From positions 1,302,001 to 1,366,000 of the forward strand of contig NZ_CP032100.1 in assembly GCF_003544815.1 (NCBI RefSeq): a DNA stretch of 64,000 bases, in the 5' to 3' direction. Numbering within the stretch: position 1 is the stretch's first letter; the number at the start of each line of letters is the position of its first letter. Positions 1 to 8,485 of the stretch are shown one piece after another. A program made the translations under genes and the position numbers. Under the pieces are notes generated by a model. The model was not told the DNA's origin. It worked only from the letters and a program-made list of their open reading frames with translations, and made no database searches. The DNA is from Arcobacter suis CECT 7833. GTDB lineage: Bacteria; Campylobacterota; Campylobacteria; Campylobacterales; Arcobacteraceae.

Positions 1-1
1 A

Positions 2-232
2 AATGTTATTGAAAAAGATACAGTTTTAATGAAATTTTCAATTGATAATAATTTATCAGATATTGATGTTATTGCACGAGCATATCATGGTTCGATTCAA
101 AATGTTACAGATGAAGCAATTATCGTTTCAGCAACTGATTCAAGTGCAAGAATTATGAATTTTATAAAAGTTATGCAAAAATTTAATCCACTTGAAGTTG
201 TAAGAAGTGGAATTGTTGCAATGGAAAGATAA
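2..232 (+). CDS. ilvH: Acetolactate synthase small subunit, 3' part only
   Basis: The gene is cut by the window edge; the frame is open from base 2, upstream of the first internal ATG at 29. The visible 76 residues match the C-terminal regulatory domain of the small subunit, with the typical SARIMNFIKVMQKFNPLEVVRSG stretch split here as SARIMNF and LEVVRSGIVAMER. The protein activates the large subunit and gives valine feedback in branched-chain amino-acid synthesis. The stop codon at 230-232 lies in the left arm of a terminator hairpin, so this is probably the last gene of its operon. Assignment rests on the C-terminal end only. Confidence 0.8.
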   Translation, partial: NVIEKDTVLMKFSIDNNLSDIDVIARAYHGSIQNVTDEAIIVSATDSSARIMNFIKVMQKFNPLEVVRSGIVAMER

Positions 233-257
233 GAGTTTTTACTCTTATCTTATTCTT
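227..257 (+). terminator. Rho-independent terminator after ilvH
   Basis: A perfect 10-bp inverted repeat (AGATAAGAGT, loop TTTT, ACTCTTATCT) is followed by a T-rich tail. It overlaps the ilvH stop codon and separates it from lpxD. Confidence 0.75.
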
Positions 258-274
258 AATAATAAGGATAAAAA

Positions 275-1228
275 ATGACTCTTAAAGAGATTACAGATTT
301 TATTGGTATAAATTGCCAAGAAGAAAAAAAAGAGATTACAGGTTTAAATACTTTACTAGATTCAAATGAAAATCAACTTACTTTTTTAGAAAATAAAAAA
401 TATATCAACGATTTAAAAAAAACAAAAGCAGCAGCTGTTTTAGTGACACCTGAAAATGCTAGTGAAGTTCCTTCTGGAACTATTGCTTTAGTTTGTGATG
501 AACCATATTTGAATTTAGCAAAAATAAGTAAACTTTTTGCTCCAAATGTTGTAGAAACAAATGGTTCTGAACCTTTAATTGGTGACAAAACAACTGTTAT
601 GCCAAATGTTTATATAGGAAAAGATTCAGTTATTGGAAGTGATTGCACAATTATGGCAGGAGCTTTTATAGGTGATAATGTAAAAATAGGAAATAACACT
701 ATTATTTATCCAAATGTTACGATTTATAGGGATTGTACAGTAGGAAATGATTGTATTATTCATGCAGGAACTGTTATTGGAAGTGATGGTTTTGGTTTTG
801 CAAATACAAAAGATGGAAAATATATTAAAATTTATCAAAATGGAAATGTAATTATTGGAAATGATGTTGAAATTGGTTCAAATTCTTCAATAGACAGAGC
901 AGTTTTTAATTCAACAATAATTGAAGATGGTGTAAGAATTGATAATCTTGTACATATAGGGCACAATTGTAAAATAAGTAGAGGATCAATTTTAGTTGCT
1001 CAAGTTGGTCTTTCAGGCTCAACTATTTTAAATCCTTATGTAATAATGGGTGGACAAAGTGGAACAGCTGGACATTTAGAAATTGCAGCATTTACAACAA
1101 TTGCAGCTCGTGGTGGAGTTACAAAAAGTATAACTGAACCTAAAAAATCGTGGGCAGGTTTTCCTTTATTTGAGCATAGAGAATGGCTTAAATTACAAGG
1201 AAAAATATCAAATTTATTAAAAAAGTAA
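275..1228 (+). CDS. lpxD: UDP-3-O-acylglucosamine N-acyltransferase LpxD
   Basis: Third step of lipid A synthesis: adds the N-linked hydroxyacyl chain to UDP-3-O-acyl-glucosamine, in the cytoplasm. The 317 residues are a normal length. Residues about 1-95 form the uridine-binding N-terminal domain. About 100-260 are isoleucine-rich hexapeptide repeats (left-handed beta helix), with HIGH at 227-230 containing the expected catalytic histidine region. The end (KSWAGFPLFEHREWLKLQGKI) is the usual LpxD helix containing the GxP motif. AAGGA precedes the ATG at good spacing. The next gene, ftsK, begins about 10 nt after the stop, so the two are probably cotranscribed. Confidence 0.95.
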   Translation: MTLKEITDFIGINCQEEKKEITGLNTLLDSNENQLTFLENKKYINDLKKTKAAAVLVTPENASEVPSGTIALVCDEPYLNLAKISKLFAPNVVETNGSEPLIGDKTTVMPNVYIGKDSVIGSDCTIMAGAFIGDNVKIGNNTIIYPNVTIYRDCTVGNDCIIHAGTVIGSDGFGFANTKDGKYIKIYQNGNVIIGNDVEIGSNSSIDRAVFNSTIIEDGVRIDNLVHIGHNCKISRGSILVAQVGLSGSTILNPYVIMGGQSGTAGHLEIAAFTTIAARGGVTKSITEPKKSWAGFPLFEHREWLKLQGKISNLLKK

Positions 1229-1238
1229 AGGCTTTATC

Positions 1239-3449
1239 ATAGCAAAAAAAATCATATCATTAATCTTTTTATTTATCATTATTTATTTCCAATTTTCCAC
1301 TTTTGAAAGTGGTCAAGATGTAGTTGGAAATGTTGGATATGTTTTTTCAGATTATTCACATAAATATTTTGGATATTTATCGTATGTAAGTTTATTTTTA
1401 TTTATCTATATTTTATATATTATAAATTTTAAAAATATAAAACAAAGAGATTTAGTTTTAAATATATTAGTTGTATTTTTATTACTTTTTGTATCTTTGA
1501 TTTTACAAGCATTACTTATTGAAAATCCTTATTTAAGGGGAGAAATAGGTAATATTTTAGTTGATAGTTTAAGTCCAATAATTGGACGAGCTGGACTTTA
1601 CTTTTTTGTTTTAGTAGGATTTATAATTTCTACTTTAGTTTTATTCGAAAATTCTGAGTTTGATTTATCTGATTTAAAAAAATTTAAAAACAAAATAAAA
1701 CTAAGAAATAGTTTGGATATTAAAAAAATAGAAAACAAAAAAAGAGAAAGAAGAAATGAAGAGATTAACCAAACTATCTATAAAAATATAGAGAAAAAAT
1801 TAGATAAAAATATTTCAGAAATAAAAGCAATTGAATCTAATGCTAAAAAAATTGTTCCTCAAGTTTTAGAAAAAAAAGAAGAAGCAAAAGAAGAAGAATT
1901 TTTTGAAGATTCATTATTTGATGAAAAATATGTAGAAAAAACAAGTGGTGAATCACACAATTTGATAGTTGAAGAATTAGAAGAAAATAAAAAATTATTA
2001 GACCAAATTGAATTGGGTAAAACAGAAAAACCAAAAAATTTCAAATTACCTCCAAGTTCATTTTTTCAAGATTCTCCAAAAGATAATAAATCAAAAGTAT
2101 CAGAAGCTTTTATTGATCAAAAAATTGCAGATTTACTTGATAAACTTGCAATGTTTAAAATTGAGGGTGATGTTGTAAGAACTTATACAGGTCCTGTTGT
2201 TACAACTTTTGAGTTTAAGCCAGCTCCAAATGTAAAAGTATCAAAGATTTTAGGTCTTCAAGATGATTTAGCAATGGCTTTAAAAGCTCAAACTATTAGG
2301 ATTCAAGCTCCAATTCCTGGAAAAGATGTTGTGGGAATTGAAGTACCAAATGAAGATACACAAACTATTTATTTAAAAGAGATGTTAGATAGTGAAATTT
2401 TCCAAAACTCAAAATCTCCTTTAACAATGATTTTAGGAAAAGATATAGTTGGTAAACCATTTATTACAGATTTAAAAAAACTTCCTCACTTATTAATAGC
2501 AGGAACTACAGGAAGTGGAAAATCTGTGGGAATTAATTCAATGATTTTGTCATTGCTTTATAAAAACTCTCCAGATAATTTAAGACTTGTGATGATTGAC
2601 CCAAAAATGCTTGAATTTTCAATGTACAATGATATTCCACATCTTTTAACTCCAGTTATTACAAAAGCAGCAGATGCTATAAATGCTTTAGCAAACATGG
2701 TTTCAGAAATGGAGCGACGATATACATTAATGTCAAAAACAAAAACTAAAAACATTGAAAACTACAATGAAAAAGCACAAAAAGAGGGCTATGATACAAT
2801 GCCTTATATTGTTGTAGTTATTGATGAGTTAGCTGACTTAATGATGACAAGTGGAAAAGATGTTGAGTACTCAATTGCACGTCTAGCTCAAATGGCAAGA
2901 GCTTCTGGAATTCACTTAATAGTTGCCACTCAAAGACCATCTGTTGATGTTGTAACTGGACTTATAAAAGCTAATTTACCAAGTAGATTATCTTATAAAG
3001 TAGGGCAAAAAATAGATTCTAAGATTATTTTAGATTCTATGGGAGCTGAGTCACTTCTTGGTCGTGGAGATATGTTATTTACACCTCCTGGAATGTCTGG
3101 ACTTGTAAGGATTCATGCTCCTTGGTCAACTGAAAGCGAAATTGAAAAAGTTGTGGATTTCTTAAAAGAGCAAAGAGAAGTTGTTTATGATATGAACTTT
3201 ATCAAAGATAGAACTTCAGGAGTTGGCTCAGGAAGTGGTAGTTCAAATAACTCTGATAATATAGAACTTGATGAATTATATCAAGATGCTAAAGAGGTTG
3301 TTTTAACTGAGAAAAAGACTTCAATTTCATATATTCAAAGAAGACTTAGAATTGGTTACAACCGAGCTGCTACAATAGTAGAACAACTAGAACAAACGGG
3401 TGTTTTATCAGAAGTTAATGCAAAAGGAAATAGAGAAATCCTTTTCTAA
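1239..3449 (+). CDS. ftsK: DNA translocase FtsK, apparent ATA start
   Basis: Membrane-anchored ATPase that pumps chromosome ends through the division septum and activates Xer recombination. The frame is open from 1221 to 3449 but has no ATG, GTG or TTG before the TTG at 1497, and starting there would remove at least two membrane segments. Translation from ATA at 1239 (7 nt after AAAGG at 1227-1231) gives (M)AKKIISLIFLFIIIYF and about four hydrophobic segments in the first 140 residues, as expected for FtsK, and a normal length of 736 aa. A charged linker follows, then the motor with Walker A GTTGSGKS (about 422-429) and VVVIDELADLM as Walker B. The C-terminal 60 residues are the winged-helix gamma domain. 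Function is certain; the start codon is inferred. Confidence 0.9.
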   Translation: MAKKIISLIFLFIIIYFQFSTFESGQDVVGNVGYVFSDYSHKYFGYLSYVSLFLFIYILYIINFKNIKQRDLVLNILVVFLLLFVSLILQALLIENPYLRGEIGNILVDSLSPIIGRAGLYFFVLVGFIISTLVLFENSEFDLSDLKKFKNKIKLRNSLDIKKIENKKRERRNEEINQTIYKNIEKKLDKNISEIKAIESNAKKIVPQVLEKKEEAKEEEFFEDSLFDEKYVEKTSGESHNLIVEELEENKKLLDQIELGKTEKPKNFKLPPSSFFQDSPKDNKSKVSEAFIDQKIADLLDKLAMFKIEGDVVRTYTGPVVTTFEFKPAPNVKVSKILGLQDDLAMALKAQTIRIQAPIPGKDVVGIEVPNEDTQTIYLKEMLDSEIFQNSKSPLTMILGKDIVGKPFITDLKKLPHLLIAGTTGSGKSVGINSMILSLLYKNSPDNLRLVMIDPKMLEFSMYNDIPHLLTPVITKAADAINALANMVSEMERRYTLMSKTKTKNIENYNEKAQKEGYDTMPYIVVVIDELADLMMTSGKDVEYSIARLAQMARASGIHLIVATQRPSVDVVTGLIKANLPSRLSYKVGQKIDSKIILDSMGAESLLGRGDMLFTPPGMSGLVRIHAPWSTESEIEKVVDFLKEQREVVYDMNFIKDRTSGVGSGSGSSNNSDNIELDELYQDAKEVVLTEKKTSISYIQRRLRIGYNRAATIVEQLEQTGVLSEVNAKGNREILF

Positions 3450-3457
3450 AAGTAATG

Positions 3458-3488
3458 TTACTTTTTATTTACGTTAAAGTATTATAAT
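3458..3488 (+). promoter_or_regulatory. Promoter of two-component operon with 11-bp-phased half-sites
   Basis: Half-sites GTTAC (AC at 3460-3461) and TTTAC (AC at 3471-3472) are 11 bp apart, followed after 10 nt by TATAAT (3483-3488). No -35 box is seen; the TTTAC takes its place. The same geometry occurs before flgD, flgE and the EF-hand gene, suggesting autoregulation. Caveat: the first half-site also lies in a weak hairpin (AAAAGTA / TACTTTT) that could serve as the ftsK terminator. Confidence 0.5.
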
Positions 3489-3512
3489 TTGAAATGTAAA
3501 TAAGGAGTAACT

Positions 3513-4199
3513 TTGATAAATATTTTAATGATAGAAGATGATACGGAATTAGCTTTAATATTAACTAATTACCTGCACCAATATAATATAAAAATAGACA
3601 ATTATGAAACCCCTGAACTTGGTATTTCTGCTTTAAACCTAAAAAAGTATGATTTGATAATATTAGATTTATCTTTACCAAATATTGATGGTATTGAAGT
3701 TTGTAAAATGATTAGACAAAGACATGATACCCCAATTATTATTTCATCTGCTAGATCATATTTAGGAGATAAAATCGCCTGTTTTTCTTATGGAGCAGAT
3801 GATTTTATGGCAAAACCTTATGATACTCAAGAATTAATCTTACGAATAAAATCTATTTTAAAAAGATGTAACCACCAAATAATTGAAAATAACGCCGAAT
3901 TAAATAAAAAAGATATTTTTAGATTTGATGATTCTAAAATGGAAATATATAAATATGATGAATTATTAGATTTAACCAATGCAGAATATTATATTTTGCA
4001 GTATTTAATACAAAAGAATGGTTTTGTAGTTTCAAGACAAGAGTTACTTACAAATGTTGAATCAATAAAATATGAAAGTTCATACAAAAGTATAGATGTT
4101 TTGATAGGTCGAGTTAGAAGTAAAATTGAAGAAAATACTAAAAAACCCAAACATATTTTATCTATTAGAGGAGTTGGTTATAAATTGGTTAATCAATAA
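3513..4199 (+). CDS. OmpR/PhoB-family response regulator
   Basis: DNA-binding regulator of 228 aa. The receiver domain (about 1-115) has the acidic pair at D9/D10, the phosphoacceptor D52 in LIILDLSLPNIDG, and the KP lysine in DFMAKPYD. The C-terminal winged helix (about 135-228) includes LLDLTNAEYYILQYLIQKNGFV and SIDVLIGRVRSKIE, ending in SIRGVGYKL as in OmpR-type proteins. TTG is the start, with AAGGAG at 3502-3507. The partner kinase follows with an overlap. It sits directly before flgD and resembles the acid-response ArsR type of Helicobacter. The promoter motif shared with flagellar genes makes it a candidate flagellar regulator; that role is inference. Confidence 0.92.
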   Translation: MINILMIEDDTELALILTNYLHQYNIKIDNYETPELGISALNLKKYDLIILDLSLPNIDGIEVCKMIRQRHDTPIIISSARSYLGDKIACFSYGADDFMAKPYDTQELILRIKSILKRCNHQIIENNAELNKKDIFRFDDSKMEIYKYDELLDLTNAEYYILQYLIQKNGFVVSRQELLTNVESIKYESSYKSIDVLIGRVRSKIEENTKKPKHILSIRGVGYKLVNQ

Positions 4200-5547
4200 A
4201 AAAGATTCTATCTTTTTCCAAATAAATCTATTTTTTATATTTATTTTTTTAGTTATTAATGTATTAATTATCGCCCAATTTCTTATTGATAATAAAGCTT
4301 ATAATGTAATTCAAGAAAAAAGATATTTTGATGGATTTAAAATTGTTTTTGATTCTAGAAGATTGGACAAAAATGATGATGAAATAAATAATTTACTTCA
4401 AGCATTAGATTTAAAAATTGGAACAATAAATTTAGCTGAATTAAAGAAATATATGGAAGAAAAAGATAGTGATGATAATGATGCTATTCATATTTATTTA
4501 TTTAAAGGGCAAAAATATATCAATGTTAGACCTCCAAATCTTTTTAATAAGTTAAAAGAGTTAAATCATTCATTTGGTCGAGAAGACTTTATGCGTCCTC
4601 CACCTCCTCCTGATTTTATTCCAAATACTATGTTTCCTCCTCTTTCTCGTGATTTTTTTGAACATGACTTAAATAAAATTGAAAATATAGTATTACTTGA
4701 TACAGCAGATGAAAAAGAGTCAAAATATTTTTGGGTTATAGTTTTATTTACAATTGATATTTTATTGATTTGGTTTTTACTTTTTTCAAGAAAAAAATTG
4801 AAACCTCTTTTTCTTTTAAAAGAAAATATGATAAAGCTTTCAAATGGTGATCTTTCAATTAAAACAAAAACAAATGGTAAAGATGAAATTTCGCAAGTTG
4901 CAAATGAATTTGAAAATGCGGTAAAACAATTAAGACAATTAAGAGATTCAAGAGATTTATTTTTACGAAATATTATGCATGAGTTAAAAACTCCTATTAC
5001 TAAAGGAAAATTAGTTAGTGATATGTATGAAGATAGTGAAAGAAAACATATTTTAATTAGAGTTTTTCAAAGATTGGAGTATTTATTAAGTGAGTTTGCA
5101 AAAATTGAAGAGTTAACTTCCGGAAAAATCTCTTTAGAAAAAGATAATTATCATGCAATAGATTTAATAGAACAAGCTTTTGATATTTTATTATTAGATA
5201 GTAATAAAATAGATATAGATTATGATAAAGATTTGTTTTTAAATGTAGATTTTGAATTGTTTTCAATAGCTTTAAAAAATTTAATTGATAATGCTATTTC
5301 ATACAATACAAATGGAAATCCACAAATTTTTATTGGTGAAGATTTTATTAAAATAGTAAATAAAGGAGAAAAACTAAAAAAAGATATAAATGAATATTAC
5401 AAACCATTTAACCATGAATATGAAGATTCAAGCGTAGGCTTGGGACTTGGTTTATATGTCTCAAATAATATTATCAAAATTCATAATTTTAAATTAGAGT
5501 ATGAATATATTGATAACTATCATAATTTTGTAATTAAGTTAAATTAA
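4126..5547 (+). CDS. Sensor histidine kinase, partner of the preceding regulator
   Basis: Inner-membrane kinase of about 473 aa (ArsS-like layout). A first membrane segment (about 30-52) is followed by a periplasmic domain of about 145 residues with the proline run MRPPPPPDF, then a second segment (YFWVIVLFTIDILLIWFLLF), a HAMP-like linker, the phosphoacceptor helix with H285 (IMHELKTPITKG), an N box (LKNLIDNAISYNT) and a glycine box (GLGLGLYVS). The middle ATP-lid motif is degenerate (VNKGEKL). The start is uncertain: TTG at 4126 or TTG at 4174, both overlapping the regulator gene, so translation is probably coupled. The signal sensed cannot be told from the sequence. Confidence 0.88.
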   Translation: MKKILKNPNIFYLLEELVINWLINKKDSIFFQINLFFIFIFLVINVLIIAQFLIDNKAYNVIQEKRYFDGFKIVFDSRRLDKNDDEINNLLQALDLKIGTINLAELKKYMEEKDSDDNDAIHIYLFKGQKYINVRPPNLFNKLKELNHSFGREDFMRPPPPPDFIPNTMFPPLSRDFFEHDLNKIENIVLLDTADEKESKYFWVIVLFTIDILLIWFLLFSRKKLKPLFLLKENMIKLSNGDLSIKTKTNGKDEISQVANEFENAVKQLRQLRDSRDLFLRNIMHELKTPITKGKLVSDMYEDSERKHILIRVFQRLEYLLSEFAKIEELTSGKISLEKDNYHAIDLIEQAFDILLLDSNKIDIDYDKDLFLNVDFELFSIALKNLIDNAISYNTNGNPQIFIGEDFIKIVNKGEKLKKDINEYYKPFNHEYEDSSVGLGLGLYVSNNIIKIHNFKLEYEYIDNYHNFVIKLN

Positions 5548-5549
5548 CA

Positions 5550-5602
5550 TTTACAATTTATTTACTTATCTATACCCTATATTTACCCCAGATAGTTAGA
5601 AT
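5550..5602 (+). promoter_or_regulatory. flgD promoter with four phased TTTAC-like half-sites
   Basis: Half-sites with AC at 5553, 5564, 5574 and 5585 (TTTAC, TTTAC, TATACC, TTTACC) are spaced 11, 10 and 11 bp. The last is followed after 10 nt by TAGAAT (5597-5602), a good -10. The phasing of one helical turn is what tandem binding of an OmpR/PhoB-type regulator would need. Confidence 0.55.
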
Positions 5603-5631
5603 TTTTTATTCTATACTATAAGGACTATTTT

Positions 5632-6384
5632 ATGTCAACAACAAGTTCAGTTACAACAAGTACAGCCACTGATGCATACGGGAATACTTATACAACAGCC
5701 GTTAGTAATGACGAATTACAAAGCGAAGATTTTATAACTTTAATGCTTACAGAGTTGAAACTTCAAGACCCTACAAATACAGTGGATTCTTCTACTATGC
5801 TTGATACTCAATTACAACTATCAAGTCTAGAAGCTAGTACTGCCACAGTTGAAGCAATGGAATCATTGCAATTAAGTTTTGAGCAATCAGCACTATCAAG
5901 TTCTGCTGCTATTATTGGAAATATCGTTGAAAATGGTGATACAGATGATGATGGAAATACTAAACAATACAAAGTATCATCTGTTGCTATGAATGATGGA
6001 ACAATATCTTTATCAGCTTATGAAATAACAGGTTATTATGATGTTTATTACTTTAATGAAGCAACAAGTGGTTCTGATGTTATTGATTCTACAAATGAAG
6101 ATAGCTCAATTTCAGTAACAAATAGTGCTGGAACTACTTATAATTATTCAACTTATAATAAAACTTATGATGCATTAGCAGCAGAAATTAGTAAAACTTC
6201 AGGACTTACAGCTTCAATGGCACAAAATAGTGCTGGAAATTATCAAATGGTACTTTCTGTTAGTAATGGAAGCTCTTCAATAACTCAAAATAATTTAGCT
6301 TTAACTTATTCTCAAGATTCGGCAACTGCGTATTCAAGTGAAGCAAAAACAATTGCATATAATAATATTACAAAAATTTACTAA
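5632..6384 (+). CDS. flgD: Flagellar hook-capping protein FlgD
   Basis: Scaffold that caps the growing hook and allows FlgE to assemble. The 250 residues start with a Ser/Thr-rich stretch, then the family signature EDFITLMLTELKLQDPTNTVDSSTMLDTQ (split here: EDFITLMLTEL, KLQDPTNTVD, at about 32-62), matching the FLxLLxxQLKxQDPxxPxD pattern. A glycine/serine-rich beta region follows. AAGGAC precedes the ATG. It is the first gene of the late flagellar block and directly precedes flgE. Confidence 0.88.
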   Translation: MSTTSSVTTSTATDAYGNTYTTAVSNDELQSEDFITLMLTELKLQDPTNTVDSSTMLDTQLQLSSLEASTATVEAMESLQLSFEQSALSSSAAIIGNIVENGDTDDDGNTKQYKVSSVAMNDGTISLSAYEITGYYDVYYFNEATSGSDVIDSTNEDSSISVTNSAGTTYNYSTYNKTYDALAAEISKTSGLTASMAQNSAGNYQMVLSVSNGSSSITQNNLALTYSQDSATAYSSEAKTIAYNNITKIY

Positions 6385-6405
6385 CTGTTACAAACAGTTA
6401 GTAAA
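6377..6405 (+). terminator. 13-bp perfect inverted repeat between flgD and flgE
   Basis: Arms TTTACTAACTGTT and AACAGTTAGTAAA with a 3-nt loop (ACA) include the flgD stop codon. There is no T-run after it, so it could be a weak terminator, an RNA-stabilising 3' end or an operator. Confidence 0.5.
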
Positions 6406-6429
6406 TCATTAGAAGTGTTTGTTTTCCCG

Positions 6430-6460
6430 ATACCACATATTTACACTAAAACCTTATGAT
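6430..6460 (+). promoter_or_regulatory. flgE promoter with 11-bp-phased half-sites
   Basis: ATACC (AC at 6432-6433) and TTTAC (AC at 6443-6444) are 11 bp apart, and TATGAT (6455-6460) starts 12 nt after the A of the second half-site, exactly as in the two-component, flgD and EF-hand promoters. Confidence 0.55.
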
Positions 6461-6491
6461 TAAATCAGTGAGAATCACTATTTAATCATAA
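6454..6491. repeat. Long imperfect palindrome over the flgE -10 and leader
   Basis: TTATGATTAAAT (6454-6465) is mirrored by ATTTAATCATAA (6480-6491), with an inner AGTGA / TCACT pair, a GAA loop and one bulged C. The left arm includes the -10 hexamer; the right arm ends at the Shine-Dalgarno AAGGA. It could be an operator or a leader hairpin. Confidence 0.6.
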
Positions 6492-6501
6492 AGGATTTAA
6501 A

Positions 6502-8472
6502 ATGATTAGTGCATTATGGACAGGAATAGCAGGATTAGCTGCACAACAGACTGCTTTAGATAATGAATCAAATAACATTGCAAATGTTAATACAGTTGGA
6601 TATAAAGCTTCAAGGGTTTCATTTGCGGATTTAATGTATCAAGATAGTATTGGAAAAGGTGCAGCTATTACAAGTGCTGAAAAACAATACACACAAGGTA
6701 GTTTTAATCTTACAGGATCTTCTTATGATGTTGCATTAAAGGGAGATGGTTTTTTTGTTGTATCAAATACAAGTTCAAAAGGAACATCAGAGTTTTATTA
6801 TACACGAGCTGGAAATTTCAGAATGGGTGATAGTGGAACTTTACAAGATGCCTCAGGAAATGAAGTTCAAGGTTGGGCATTAAGTGCAATCGACCCATCA
6901 TCTGATGTAACTTCTACAAATTCTAATCTTAATTCATTTACAGATATTTTTACTCAAGTTGCTGGAAATCAAATAATTCAATTCTCAAATAAAATAGAAA
7001 CTTATGCTTCTAAAATATCAGATTATTCAACAAGTGCAAGTAGTGATTCAACAGAATTATCAGGTTCAGGAATAAAAACCAAATCAACTAAAATCTCAGA
7101 TATTGAAGCTTTAATAACAAATTATTCAAAAGCCTTAAGTGCTTATGCTTTAAATCCAGAAAGTATTTCAAGCTCATCAGTTCCTCAAAGTACAATCATT
7201 GATTATCCAAATACAGGAAGTACTACTTTAGATGCGGAAACAGACAAAATATATGTGTACATTAATGGAAGTCAAATTCTACAAGATTATGTAAATACAA
7301 CAGCAACAACGGATTTTAAAGCTGAAATGGATGCTGCTGGAATTACAACTTCAGGAGTAACAACAGATGATGAGTACAATGCTCTTGCTAGTAGAGTTGC
7401 AACGTACAAAGCTTTATCAGACCAAATATCTAATACAACAGGTTTAAATGCTTATACGGTTAATTCATCAAATGAAGCTAGTACTTCAAATGTAGATGTT
7501 TTAAATGGAACTATAAAAATTGATTCAATAATACCTGGAGTTTCATTTACTATTGGGGATATAAATGAAGTATCAGGAACAACAGAAACTTCAGGAACAA
7601 ATACAACTTTAACCCAAGCTATAAAAGGTACAGGTGAAGCAGCTGTTAAAAGTGCAATGGAAGCTTTAAGAAATGCGGTTGGTGGAAATCAACAAGATGT
7701 ATATGAATCAAGTGATATTTTAAGTGATGATAACGCTAATGCTTTGACCTTTAATGTGGGAGATACTATTTCTTACACAATAGGTGGAGTTACAGTTACC
7801 TCAGATGCAACAGCTACAAGTTCTGATGCAGCCGTTGATGATTTAATTACAAAAATAAATTCAGACCCAGATTTACAACTTTTAGTTGAAGCAAAAAATA
7901 TTAATGGAAAATTAGTAATTGAATCAAAAAAAGCTGGAGAAGAATTTTCTGGAATATTAAAATTTAATGATGGAGCAACTACATACACAAAAGAAAAAAA
8001 TCTTGATTTAAGTGGGAATAGTGGAGCTGGTGCAGAATTTATGCAAATAATTTCAACTATTGACCAAACTTCATCAAAATCATCTTTACAACTAAAACTA
8101 GATTCTCTTGGTTTAACAGATTCATCTTTTGGAGAATTTTCTGTAGATAGTAATGGAATAATAACAATGAAACAAGATGGTGTTGATTATGCCGTTGGAC
8201 AAGTTGCTATTGCTCAATTTAATAATAATATCGGATTAGAAGCTATTGGAGATAATTTACTTGCAAAAACAAAAGAGAGTGGAGATCCAATTTATAGCAT
8301 AAATAATGATAATGGAACTTCAATAATAGGTGAATCTTTAGAATTAAGTAATGCTGATTTAAGTGAAAGTTTAGTTAATTTAATGGTATTTCAAAGGGCC
8401 TTTGAAGCAAATGCTAAATCAATTACAACAGCAGATGAAATTTTACAAACTTTAATAGGTTTAAAAAGATAA
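6502..8472 (+). CDS. flgE: Flagellar hook protein FlgE
   Basis: Main subunit of the flagellar hook, exported by the flagellar type III apparatus. The N-terminus (WTGIAGLAAQQTALDNESNNIANVNTVGYK) is the classical rod/hook D0 signature, followed by a D1 region (YDVALKGDGFFVV). The C-terminus ends in the D0 coiled helix (SLVNLMVFQRAFEANAKSITTADEILQTLIGL). At 656 aa it is larger than enterobacterial FlgE because of a long serine/threonine-rich central domain, as is common in Campylobacterota. AAGGA lies just before the ATG. flgL follows 13 nt later, so both are probably in one transcript. Confidence 0.93.
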   Translation: MISALWTGIAGLAAQQTALDNESNNIANVNTVGYKASRVSFADLMYQDSIGKGAAITSAEKQYTQGSFNLTGSSYDVALKGDGFFVVSNTSSKGTSEFYYTRAGNFRMGDSGTLQDASGNEVQGWALSAIDPSSDVTSTNSNLNSFTDIFTQVAGNQIIQFSNKIETYASKISDYSTSASSDSTELSGSGIKTKSTKISDIEALITNYSKALSAYALNPESISSSSVPQSTIIDYPNTGSTTLDAETDKIYVYINGSQILQDYVNTTATTDFKAEMDAAGITTSGVTTDDEYNALASRVATYKALSDQISNTTGLNAYTVNSSNEASTSNVDVLNGTIKIDSIIPGVSFTIGDINEVSGTTETSGTNTTLTQAIKGTGEAAVKSAMEALRNAVGGNQQDVYESSDILSDDNANALTFNVGDTISYTIGGVTVTSDATATSSDAAVDDLITKINSDPDLQLLVEAKNINGKLVIESKKAGEEFSGILKFNDGATTYTKEKNLDLSGNSGAGAEFMQIISTIDQTSSKSSLQLKLDSLGLTDSSFGEFSVDSNGIITMKQDGVDYAVGQVAIAQFNNNIGLEAIGDNLLAKTKESGDPIYSINNDNGTSIIGESLELSNADLSESLVNLMVFQRAFEANAKSITTADEILQTLIGLKR

Positions 8473-8485
8473 TTAGGAGTTTATT

